Both the position numbers and the translations under genes were made by a program. From assembly GCA_900088475.1 (NCBI GenBank), contig FLMG01000350.1, forward strand, positions 128,129-174,181: a stretch of DNA of 46,053 nucleotides. The letters run 5' to 3'. The DNA comes from Hyphochytrium catenoides (lineage: Eukaryota > Sar > Hyphochytriomycetes > Hyphochytriales > Hyphochytriaceae). The notes under the pieces are model-generated. The model worked only from the letters and a program-made list of their open reading frames with translations, did not search any database and was not told the origin of the DNA. Shown one piece after another: positions 9,006 to 19,919 of the stretch; the stretch's first letter is position 1; each line of letters opens with the position of its first letter.

Positions 9006-11347
9006 CTATTTTCTTGCAAAGAAGCTCATCATTGTCTTCTGAACTCCAGGTCCTGTCTTCTTTGGTGCTTTTTTGGAGTGAGGGATGGTTGGAGCTTTGC
9101 CACTTTTGGTGGTATTACCAGGCGCTGATGCTTCTCCATTCCTCTCTTTTACCGGTTCTTCTGGCTTCTTCTGGCAGATGTACAAGTAGATTAATCTTTC
9201 TGTATAGTACGGCGATAATAGAGGCAACCAACAGCAATGTTTACCTTTCTTGGTGACGGCGCTTTGACTGGCTCCTTAGGAGAGGTTGGACTGACTTCGC
9301 GCTCTTCATATACATCTTCCGTCACTACATCAAATGGGCAAAGTGAGCACTTGTAGCAAAGTTTTAGGGAAGCACATCCTTGTCTCGTACCGAAGTTGCC
9401 CTTCTCGTCCATCCTCATCCGTGACACCAAGACCCGTTTCTTTGTTATCTCTCCTTCCGCGGAGGAAGGCTCGGGAGGTGACTCGATGAAGTAGCTGCAC
9501 CGGAAACGGGGTAAATACGGGAATTTGTATAACAGAGACTAGTCTACGTCCAACGTGTCAAGGTTTGAAACGAGGCTTACGGATTATAAGTCGGCGGAGG
9601 TGCCTTAGCCTTGGACGCTCTGCTCTTCCTCTGTCTCTTTGGAGCGCTGGGCTCTTCTTGGGCGTCCTGGTGGTGATCCGACTCCATCTCCTCATCGGAC
9701 GGCGCCTCAATCTTCCTGACCCTCTTAGAGCGCTATTGAAGAGGAGGTTAGGCAATACGAGTATGACTACTAGTCACTAGTACAGTTGAAAAAAACAGTC
9801 ATCTCTGCGCAATGAGGGCCCCAAGAAAGGAGGCGGACCTTTCTCACTGTTTCTCCAAACTCAAACTCCTCATCGGTTTCGTCATCTGCTTTCCCTGTTA
9901 CCGGTTCAACGAACTTCTCCTCGAGCGCAGCAGGCGGATTGACGTCTTTCGCCTATGGACGACAGGACGCGCAGGTGAACCTCTTTGAAGCAATTCTAAA
10001 TCAGAAGACCATTATCAAGCTACCTGGGTTGTGGTCTGTCGGCTGGATGCTTGCTGAGACTCAATGGTTCCAGCAGCCCTTGAAATTGTCGTTTTCCTTG
10101 GAGATTCCCTCTCCTTTTCTGCTATGCAAAATCACGCGCCGAGGTTACAATTAAACTAGTATTGACCATCCTTGACATCATTGTCATCCTCCTCACCTTG
10201 TGAAGCTTGACGCTTGAACATTTGAGCCAAGCTGCTGTTCTGTGGCTTTCCTTGCCGATTGCTTGAGTCTGCCAGAGGTCTGCCAGAGTTCTTGGGTAAG
10301 CTATCCTTCTTGTGCTCGATACTGGAACTCCTTTTGGGCGCCGGGACACTCTTCGCTGTTGGGGCTAGAGGCATACACTTATCTTAGCGGAACATATCTC
10401 CAGATGCAGACCAGAGACCCAAACGATGCTACATAGTGTGTCAAGCCAAAAAGATGTTTCGACGGCGCTATGGATGTATTGAAGGATCCCCAAAACGAAG
10501 AGAGTACAGTCAGCACGTAGGCCACACCGGAGTCGGTTCTTCCCGCTTTAGCCACCGAGTGGTGGTCAAAAGGATTGCTGCTATGTGCCGCCGTGACTTC
10601 CTTTGTTCTGTTTTCTTTGTCCACCAGACTTAATGAAGAAAATTGGACACTGCTAAGCCTGCAGGGTAACAGAGTCAGTATCGCTATTACCTATTAAGGA
10701 GTGGGCCCCACCCCAAAAGGATGTAGGATCACAAGACTCTTACTGATTGGTCCGGAAGGCATGGCCCTCTGGCGATTCTGACGTCTGCAGAGTCTTCCAT
10801 TGTGAAAGGTCAGAGGATGACACCTGGGTCGTCCCGTTAATCCAGTTGCCAGAGCTCGAATAGCGAAAGGTGTAGTACTTACCACTGCTCCTAACACTTC
10901 CCCTTGCGTATCCTTTCTGGCTGCGGGTTTCCGGTGGTATACCGCGTACGGGTGAAGAGAGATGATAATGTCGAAGACTCGTTTCTTGTCTAGAGGGCAG
11001 ACGAACGTTGGCCCCAGTAATAGCTACTTTCGCAGAGACCTTACCATCCAGCTCTAGGTCCTTTACGACTAGCACTTTATGGGCTCCTGTCTCCCTCAGC
11101 TTCCCGCTTAAGAAGTGCAAGAGCCCTACTTCACTATTATTTGAAGCAAACTTCTCTAGCAATCTATCGCGAAAATAAAGGGACATTAGGCTAAGTTAAT
11201 GGAGTCGTGAAGCTGATGCAGTCCGGACCTGATACAGGTAGATGAGGGGGTGCTGGTAGTGTTAGCGAGCCAACGATAAGAGACGACCTTATCTTCATCC
11301 AAAACCCACGACTCCAAGTCGTTGAGTATCGAGTCCGTATCCACCAT
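9006..11347 (-). CDS. POLD3: DNA polymerase delta subunit 3 (POLD3/Cdc27/p66)
   Basis: Eleven exons, all in phase: 11229-11347, 10950-11190, 10744-10823, 10528-10658, 10197-10364, 10024-10121, 9839-9952, 9581-9732, 9391-9494, 9245-9324 and 9006-9170. They give 483 residues, close to the human 466. The N-terminal winged-helix region reads DEDKVVSYRWLA, later LHFLSGKLRE, HKVLVVKD and KVSAKVAITGANV. The middle is charged and disordered, with SSLAQMFKRQ as a possible second PCNA-binding segment, then a basic-acidic stretch (KRVRKIEAPSDEEME). The conserved MDEKGNFVTEDVYEE follows. The protein ends QKTMMSFFARK, a textbook PIP box (Q-x-x-M-x-x-F-F) that binds PCNA. It acts in the nucleus as the accessory subunit linking Pol delta to its second subunit and PCNA in lagging-strand synthesis and repair. 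The donor of the second exon (10950 versus a stronger GTAAGT site after 10883) is the only doubtful junction. Confidence 0.93.
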
Positions 11348-12268
11348 TGTTATCCTTCTGTACCGATCACACAGTGCAAGGTTTTATTGGCCTGCTAGCA
11401 TACCTCGCTGTGTTCCCTTTCATCCATGGAAGTCAAAGATCAGCGAGTATGGTCTCACTCCTCGAGCAAAAACTGCATCGCTCCATGGTAGCGGCCAGGC
11501 GCTCTCAATAATGATGGTTCATACCATGACACTGCGTGAGGGAGACAGAAGAAGCTGGGAGGTGGTGAGGTGACACTAGGAAGCTCTTCCAGTTGATCGC
11601 TCCCGTCTCAAAATTGCCGCCAAATCTCTGCTTCCTCCAAAAACTTCACTGCTTTCGCTCTTGAATTTTTGTGTTGCGAAAGTTACAAGTGTGTAATAAA
11701 TTCCCTTTAGAAACATTTCTTGCGTTATTCGTTACGGAAACGAACAAAAGTACCCGACAATCCTAGCCGTTAGCGGGACAGTGCAAGAAAGCTCTTCTTT
11801 ACAGGAGGAGGTCTGGGGCCCGCTGCATTACCAGCATCTTTTTACTCTCTTTCTTTTCTCTTCTCTCTCTTCTTTTCTCTTCTTGCGTCGGGTTCTCTGC
11901 AGAGTTTGTGGAGCGCTCTTATTATTAGCGCTGGGTAATAAGCGGACTAGCTTCGCCACAAGTGCCGATTTAAGCTTCCACGTGCGGTCGAGTGACGTCC
12001 ATCTTGTGCTTCATACAGGTTGGTATCTAGCTCAATGTTGTCTTCTTAGCCCTGGGTGTGGCTGAAGTAGAGGAGGGGAAGAGTTGTTCTTACGGCAAGG
12101 CTCACTGCAGTTTTGGGACAAAAGGCGCTAAGAGCAGCTCGACGCACCAACAGCCTGGGGCCGGGACCCGGATTGTGACCTCTGAAACCTGAGGGTGGCC
12201 CATACGTTTCTGGGAAGTGGTCTGCCCGGTTGCACCTAGAGCTTGTGCGAAGGCTATCCTAAGGCATC
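11348..12268. other. Divergent promoter region between POLD3 and CUL1
   Basis: The 921 bp separate the start codons of POLD3 (-) and CUL1 (+). There is a pyrimidine-rich stretch at about 11835-11890. The open frame at 11781-12065 is low-complexity and shows no domain. Short 5' UTR exons could lie here but cannot be seen from sequence. Confidence 0.5.
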
Positions 12269-15200
12269 ATGGCTGGCAGTGCACTCAATCGTAACACTGG
12301 GATAATTTTCTTGGAGGAAGGTTGGAACAACGAAATCAAGCCAAGAGCGATTGATGTTCTGGAGAAAGTGCTCGAATCGGGGATGTCACATCCGTTCCCT
12401 CCAGGAGAATTCATGCCAATTTACACGTAAGCACGCACCTCTATATTTTTTGATAGCTATTCAGTTGCTTANNNNNNNNNNAGACCATTCGGAACTATCT
12501 GTCAAACTCGGTTCTGCCTGCTCTTCGTGACAAGCACGACGAATACCTCCTGCAAGAGCTGACTAAACGCTGGGCAAATCATAAGATTATGAACAAGTGG
12601 ATGTCTCGCTTCTTCATGTACCTTGATCGCTTTTATGTCAAGCACCACTCGCTTCCGACTCTAACAGAAGCAGGTACTGGCACAGCTCCCGCTACCCTCC
12701 CCTCCTTATGATAAGCATCCCTAACCTTACGTCACTTTCTTGCACTTCTTTTGCCCCAGGCCTGAAATCGTTTAAGTTCATTATCTATGATGTTTTCAAG
12801 CGAGATGCGGTAAATGCCATGCTCACCCTGATCAATAGGGAGCGCGATGGAGGTAAAGAGTCCATAGCTTGCCAACAAGCTTTTCTTGGTTTATGACCTG
12901 TGATGTGTGATACACTAGATATGGTGGACAAGGATTTGTTGAGAAACTGCGTAGAAATCTTTGTAAGCATGGGCATGGGCTCGCTTGATGCTTACACTCA
13001 GGACTTTGAAGAGGCACTCTGTCAGAGTACGACGGTGAGGCTGAGAACCACCCCTTAGTTCTCACTCTGAAAAACATGCAACTTCACTTCTCCCCCTCCT
13101 TCCGCCCATCTTGTAAATTGAGATGGGCTCTGCTAATTCATCTGTCGGTATCCGTGCTCAGGAATATTACGCCAGAAAGAGTCAGGAATGGGTGACAACG
13201 CATAGCACGCCAGACTATATGATCAAGGTGGGACAAGGGGTGATGAGAAGACAGCATCTTTTCTTGACGTTAAACACCCCCACATCTTTTGGCTCCTTTT
13301 CTAGGCCGAAGACTCTCTGAATCAGGAAGTTCAGCGGGTCTCCAATTACCTGAACCCGGTGACAGAGCCAAAGCTTCTTGTGAGTAGCTAGCGCGGATAT
13401 TTATAGAGCTCTATCCGTAATTGATTTTGTCCTTGGGCGTGCTTACTCGCAGAAAGTTTGCACCACAGAACTTCTTGAGAAGCACGCTCGGGTCATCCTT
13501 GAGAAAGAGGGTAGCGGCTGCATCGCTCTTCTGCAGAATGACAAGGCCGAGGATCTTTCTCGGATGTATAGGCTCTTCTCGAAATTCAATAATGGCCTAA
13601 CACCTATGGCCGCTCTTGTCCGGCAGCACATTGAGGCAATGGTAAGTATCTTCATCTTCACTTCACCCTCTTGAATTTCATTTGACATTTGCAAGGGTGG
13701 AGTTATCTGCGCCAACCCCCCACACCCGGTCTGCTTCCTTGTAGCTGTGTGTGAGGGTCTTTGTGTCTTTCCTCTGCGCACTGCTAACCCCATTCCCAAT
13801 CAGGGCCAAGCCATTGTAGATAAGAGGGAGGCTACCATTCAGTCTGGAGAGAAGGACTCCAATAGCGACCCTTCATTTGTGAAAGAGCTACTAGCGCTTC
13901 ATGAGAAGTACAAAGAAGTTGTCATGCAGCAGTTCAATGGGAACTCACTCTTCCAGAAGGCCCTCAAAGAGGCGTTCGTGACTTTCGTGAACCGCGACGT
14001 TGGGAAGTACTCTAATGCTGAGATGATCAGCAGCTTCTGCGACCGCCTTCTTAAAACAGGAGGAGAGAAGCTGAGTGATGAGCAGGTTGAGGAATACCTG
14101 GAGAAGGTGGTCCAGTTATTCTCGTATCTCACTGATAAGGACCTCTTTGGAGAAATTTATAGAAACCAACTTGCCAAGCGCCTGTTGAAGCAACGTTCCG
14201 CGAGGTATAACTATATTCTGTCCATGTTAGTTGGGGCCCGAGTTTTGTTAGCTAACGCACAGGTTGTCGGTGGCGTAGTGACGATGCTGAAAGAGTTATG
14301 ATTGGCAAGCTCAAGTTTCGATGCGGCGCTCAATTTACCTCGAAAATGGAGGGTACGATGAGTTTTGTTCGGTTTCCTTTCACTTTTTTATACCGTCGCC
14401 ACTGAGGAAACTCAAACGCAGCTCCTCTCTCCGTCACTTCAACCCCCAGATCTCCTCTCATATGACGTTTTCCTTCCTTTCGCGGGCTCCCTGAAGTCGG
14501 AAAGATGACTTCTTTCTACTGCTTCGGTTTCTTGTCTACTCCCTGTGCTTATGATGCCTCCGTTCATGTGCATTCTCTCAGGTATGCTGAGCGACCTATC
14601 GGTGGCTGCGGACCACCAATCGGACTTTGACCAGTACTGCAAGAAGGAGGCAGTGGACCTCGGCCGCATTGACTTTTCAGTGCAAGTGTTGACCACTGGC
14701 TACTGGCCAACCTATAAAATGTTCGATCTCATCCTTCCTCCTTCGATGGTGCGCTGCATCCAAGTGTTCCAACAGTATTATGAGAGCAAGACCAGCCATC
14801 GGTGCTTAAAATGGGCGCATGAACTAGGAAATGCCTCAGTCAAAGCAGATTACGGCAAAAAGTCATATGATTTGCAGGTACTGGGAAGGTCTTTCCCTCA
14901 ATTTCGGATATATTTCCTTCTCGTAGAAGCTCTCTCTCGATGATTTGTTATTATACCATCCTGGGACCTAGTAAGGGCTTCGTACTAAAATGCCTTAGAA
15001 GCTTTAATCCTTGATGCCGATGCATGACTTAGCGCAGCCACCCTGGCCCTGACGTCAACCTCATCACTTTCTTATCTTCAGGTGACCACCCTACAAGCCG
15101 TGGCTCTGCTGCTTTTCAATGAGAACGACGAACTGGACTTCAACCAAATAAAGGATGCCATCAATGTGCCAGACGAAACAGCCAAAAGAATCCTCCACTC

Positions 15201-16134
15201 ATTGGTAAGCTCTTGTTGGGAACTGAAGTGTGAGATGGATGGTATCTGGCACCCAGAATAGTAGTGCTTCTCTTCGGTCTATACGAAGGTCCAGCCTACA
15301 AAGGCAATTGTCACACCAAACAAGATTCCGTCAACGTTCTAGCCACTTATGACCAGTCTCAATCGTTAACAACGGCTTCATCTTTGTCTCATTATTAAGA
15401 CATCCTGCATCTCTTTCGCTCCTCCGTCTCTTGATCCCTAGTCATGCGGTAAGTATAAGATCTTAGTCAAAGAGCCTGCCGGGAAGACCATCAATAGTAC
15501 CGACAAGTTCACCTACAATGCTAAATTCGCGAACCCCATGAGAAAATTCATCGTGCCCATGGCCAGCCTCACGGAGACCCACAATCCCACAGCCGTGGAT
15601 AATGACAGAAGGTACGGTCAGCTATTTTGGGCCTTGTCTATACCGGTGTGCTCCTTGGCCCTGACGCCGCTCTGTTCGTTATGAGGTTCTTTGAAAGTTC
15701 TTGTTTGCTAGCGCCTGCGTGACGGGCAACCCATTAATGCTTGCTTCGGGCCTTAACCTTACGCCTCCTTTCCTGCTTGATCTCCCAGTATTGCCATTGA
15801 AGCGGCGATAGTTAGAATAATGAAGGCCAGGAAAGCATGTGGTCACCAGCAGCTGTTGGCGGAAGTCCTCACTCAGCTTTCTTTCTTCAAACCTAATCCC
15901 AAGGTAAAGACCCTGTGCAGCCGTCCGGGATTGTTCAGTAGATTGCATGGCCAGAGGAAGCCTGGACAAAGCAGGAATATGACAGACAGGGGTGTAGGTG
16001 ACCTTTGCTGACGTCATCCATATTCTGCTTGGTGTCTCCCACAGGTGATCAAGAGACGGATCGAAGCGTTAATTGAGCGAGAATACCTAGAGAGAGACCC
16101 CGACCAACCGAATTCCTACCGCTACTTAGCATAG
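12269..16134 (+). CDS. CUL1: Cullin-1 type scaffold of an SCF ubiquitin ligase (interrupted by an assembly gap)
   Basis: Exons 12269-12426, gap, 12484-12673, 12760-12852, 12919-13034, 13162-13227, 13305-13379, 13453-13641, 13804-14204, 14279-14352, 14582-14877, 15082-15204, 15442-15611, 15789-15903 and 16045-16134; phases agree after the gap. The N-terminal cullin repeats read [19 protein letters not shown] and REMxxLI-type helices. The cullin homology domain has [39 protein letters not shown] and [14 protein letters not shown]. The NEDD8-accepting Lys is in IVRIMKARK (codon 15823-15825). The end, [20 protein letters not shown], is the winged helix that recruits Rbx1. The ladder of residues is closer to plant-type CUL1 than to CUL3 or CUL4. 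It would bind Skp1/F-box adaptors at the N-terminus. The first exon ends in phase 2 while the next open stretch fits phase 0, so at least part of an exon is hidden by the Ns. Confidence 0.96.
12472..12481. other. Assembly gap (10 N)
   Basis: Ten Ns follow directly after intron-like sequence of the cullin gene. Ten is a common placeholder size, so the true length is unknown. The cullin segment normally found between the first exon and [12 protein letters not shown] (around the first cullin repeat) is missing here. Confidence 0.95.
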
Positions 16135-16339
16135 CCTCGTTTTTCTAAAGTCCTTAACTTCCTCCCCGTATGGCCTGTGGAGTCAGGGGCTAATAGTATC
16201 GCAATGACCGCACAAGAGCCTGCTATATTTTCTTGATATACATGTCATAGACACCCTCAAAACTTGAGGAGGCGTTCGAAAGATCACAACAGCACGTTCA
16301 TGTGTGGAAGAGAAGACTGGAGAATGACGCTTGCAAGGT

Positions 16340-18972
16340 TTAGAAGTAGTTATCAGACTGGTTTGTCTCATCTTCCTCGTCATCGACTCCACCGTTATCT
16401 TCTTCTTCTGAATCCTCCTCCCCAGCTGAAGCGGAGATCTGAGAAGCATCTTCTCCTCCCGATTCGGCGAGGGAAACGTCATCCTCTTCTTCCGAGTCCT
16501 GGGCCGCCAGATTTCCCCTTTGATTGCCTGTCTTTTTACCCTTGTTGCGTCGTCCAGCGTCCTCAACGCTGGAATCTTCACCGTTCTCTTCCTCGCTGTC
16601 ATCCTGGGGATCTCTGCTATTTGAAGGAAGGCAGAGATAAGTGACTCTGGCGCTGGCAGCAAGCATGCCAACAATTTCAGGGGAAGTAGGGAAACAGCAA
16701 GCAGCAGGCAGAACGTGGGAACCTAGAGATGGGGAAGCTGCATGATTCTAGAATGGCAAGGGTAGCCAAGCTTTCTATATGGTTTAAAAAGATGTACAGA
16801 GCTCTAGCTGGAAAAAAGGGGAAGACTCTATATTCTTACTTGTCGGCTGGTCCTTTGCCTTTGCTTGCCTTGTTGCCATCTGACGGCGTGTCAAGAAAGC
16901 TGTCATCGACATCTTGCTCACTAAAGATAGCGTCAGTTATTCAGGAACCGTACATAGAGAGGACCAATCTTTTCTCTTCCAGCCCTTGTTTCCTAAGTTC
17001 CGACTTTTGCTCGCCTACCTAGCGTCCTCGACATCTTATATATCATCCGGGGCTATATTGCCCTAACCCCAGTATACATCCTCACCCTATTCTTACCCTC
17101 GCAGTATTCGTAGCTCCTCGTCCTTAAGCTTCTTCTGCATTTTCTTGATAGATCGGTCTGTCTCTTTGAGCTTCTCCTTCTCACTCTTCTCGTACAGCTT
17201 CAACTCGTACTCCAGATAATCCAGGTTACGATATCGCTCTAGATAGGTCTGGAAAGACAGGCAGAAGCAGAGGAAGGAAGGAGGGATTGGGAGATGGTAA
17301 ATGAGGGCACCCCCTGACGGTTGAAAAATCTATCACAAAGGAAGCCGAGCCTGACAGGTTGTGAAGATAAGAGCTAGGCAGCAATGACAGCAGTGCTAGA
17401 TCGAGCGAGGATGTCTGCCTCTACAGTGCAGGGCAACTAGAGGGGCAATTTTTTCCGATCCGCTCAATAGTTCTGGGACTAACTGACATAGGCAAAACAG
17501 CGCATCTTTCTCGGCATTCCAGTGAAAGAGGATAAACTAGTAGACAATGGAAGAACAGGTTGGCCATGTACCTCATACTGCCGTTCCAGCTCCTTCTCCA
17601 GCTTCTCGTACTCGTCCATGAAGGCTGGCCTTACACTCTGCAGGTTCTTGAGTCTCTTCTCAACTCTTTCAAGCTCCTGCTGCTTCTTCTTGATCTTTGC
17701 CAGGATGCTGTTCTCATCTGCTTCGAGCTCCTGGCACTGCTTCTCGACCCTGTCTGCTTGTTCATTTGCGGTAGCAATTAGCTCTCTGATGCAACGCTCA
17801 ATATGTCTCTGTTCGTGGCTGCTGTCAAGGTTGCCAGCAATAGCGTCTAGGAACTTGAGGGCACGCATCCTGGCCTCACGCAGCTCAAGCTAACAGGGAC
17901 CAGATGCGTGGGCAATGGAAGGTCCAATGAGGTCGTAAGAAAAGCGTTAGGGGCCACAATGAAGCAGACACCTCTTAACAAGGATGAACACTGTCCCTCT
18001 CTTGCGCCGTTATTCCACAGGTCTTGGTACCTCCCTTTTTACTGTTTTTGTCTTCCTCCTCCTTCTGCGTCCAAGAGTTCCTCTTTAATTCCCATCATTA
18101 TTTCCTACCTCTTGGGCGAGCAGGTCGTAAAGCTTCGAACCAGCTTCAGTGATTTCTGTGGCTGTTTGTTTGGCCTGCTTGAGGTCTCTAAATCGTGATC
18201 CAAGTGGATTGACTGTTGCCAGGGGAACCAATATAAAACGTGATGAGAGACATGGACACCTGATTTACTACTAGATGAATGAAGGATCATCAGGAGGTGC
18301 AAGAGGTGACAAACAGCAACGTCAGGAGGCACCCTAGAGTCCTTTTCTTGAACTAGACCATTTTCTCTGTCTGTTTGAACCCCTCGCGTGACTCACCCTC
18401 AATCTCTTCAGGATCGCCCTGCTGGGTATTGTCATTGCATTTGAACGCTTCGTAGAGCACACTCGCCACCTTTAGTAGCTCTTTCACGGCAGAGCCGTCC
18501 GCTGCGTACAACTTCTTGCCGTTCAGCTTCAGCCGCGCCTTTGTTTGCATCGCCTGGGCGTGACGGTTGCGTGAGAGGCATGTCCATAACCGGAAGAAGA
18601 ATTATTAATGGTTTAAAGGAGGAACGCTAGGGAGACAAAAGGACAGAGCTGTGGCACTATAAATCTGAGCTGAAGCTACCTTGCATTGCACCATTCACTC
18701 ACCTGCACAACTGTAGTGATGAATTGCACCCGGTCGTCCTCACTGTCGATAACGTCTGACAGCTGTATAGATGGGTCATACTTCTTTACCATCCAAAACA
18801 AACAATCAGCCACCAGCTCAAAGTTTGGGGTCCGAAAGTTTTCTACGGAGACCTGCAGGCAGTATTCTCTCAGATCTTTATACTGCACAGCCCCGGGAGT
18901 CGGACTTACCAATCGCGGATATCCCAAGGTCCGCATATACTCTGTGAAGTTCCTAAGCTCTCTGAAGGACAT
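16340..18972 (-). CDS. CLUAP1: Clusterin-associated protein 1 / IFT38 (qilin), intraflagellar transport B subunit
   Basis: Eight phase-consistent exons: 18910-18972, 18703-18852, 18397-18553, 18109-18212, 17572-17889, 17097-17248, 16840-16920 and 16340-16616. They give 433 residues; the human protein has 413. It starts [20 protein letters not shown], then [19 protein letters not shown], the calponin-homology-like N-terminal half. [19 protein letters not shown] and [15 protein letters not shown] follow. A long coiled coil from about residue 160 to 320 contains [19 protein letters not shown]. The C-terminus is a highly acidic Ser/Glu/Asp tail ending [13 protein letters not shown]38 is part of the IFT-B peripheral complex and pairs with IFT20, IFT54 and IFT57 in cilium assembly. 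Its presence indicates a flagellated stage. Intron 1 (18853-18909) is 57 nt, in frame and stop-free, so a retained form would add 19 residues. Confidence 0.97.
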
Positions 18973-19919
18973 TTTTGTGGTCTGAGGGATGAAAGACTAC
19001 ACCCTTTGTCGGTCTTGATGCTGGTGATATAACTACGAACTCCCTTTGGCGCTTACTAGTACCGCTTTTAGCGAGGCGACGGCAGCGGGATCGACCAATC
19101 CTTCTTCTAACCTGGTCGTTGGGGCGACGTCAACTCCAGTCGGACAGAAGAAAGGGATAATCAGGAGGCAGGAAAGGCGTGGAAGAACGGCAGGCAATCC
19201 TCCTGCAGCATGGATAAGTCACGCCAACAGCGCGAAGGGGAACTAATGGCGGAATGTAGAAGTAAGCTGCATGAGACAGCCGTTCAACGGTGAAAGGAAG
19301 AGGAGAGAGGACAGCAAGAGGTAGGAAGGTGGAGAGAGACAGCGAGAGAAAGAGCGAAGAGAGAGGGAGGACGCAAGCCAGGATGCCCGGACGATGCTGT
19401 GGACCGATGAAACGATTCTGGTGATGCGCTCAGAGCACGACGTTTGGTGACGGAACCATGGCCGGGAGAAATCGGTCACAGTCATGCAGTACTAACCATC
19501 ATTTATAACGGTATTCTCCACCAATAGTCCCGAACCTCATGGCCCCGTATCTACCGGTAACGGCTATCACTGTCGGGCTTGGTCTCCATCAGAATCTGAA
19601 CACCATCAATTGGTCGAAGATTTACTGGCAGGAATATTATCTTAGGACTTTCTGTGTCGCTTCGTCTGTCTGGATCAGAATTTTTGTCACGGCACCAAGA
19701 TGATGATGGGAAGGGTTCGGATGACTGTCTCGTGGAGATGATAAGGAATGGCACCAAGAGGGCATCCAGGAGTGTGAGCTAGAGAAGAAAGTTGGACCTT
19801 CCCTAGCTCATTGCTCAGCTGCGAAAGGCTAAAACGATGGGAGGCGGAGCGGCCGGCGGGTGATAACCTTGATTTGTTGGCATAGCTGGAGGATCTAACA
19901 CTGCAGAACAGTAGGCCGG
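18973..19919. other. Divergent promoter region between CLUAP1 and GNL1-like gene
   Basis: The 947 bp lie between two divergent start codons. It has a purine-rich stretch at about 19285-19375. No open frame here carries a domain. Shared regulation of the two neighbours is possible but nothing in the sequence proves it. Confidence 0.5.

Noticed and set aside
10740-11186. A single 148-residue protein from the open minus-strand frame.
   Set aside because: It is two POLD3 exons plus an intron read through; the phases and conserved residues support splicing.
16264-16644. A plus-strand Arg-rich frame of 126 residues.
   Set aside because: It is antisense to the acidic tail of CLUAP1; Glu/Asp/Ser codons read backwards give Ser/Leu/Arg-rich products.
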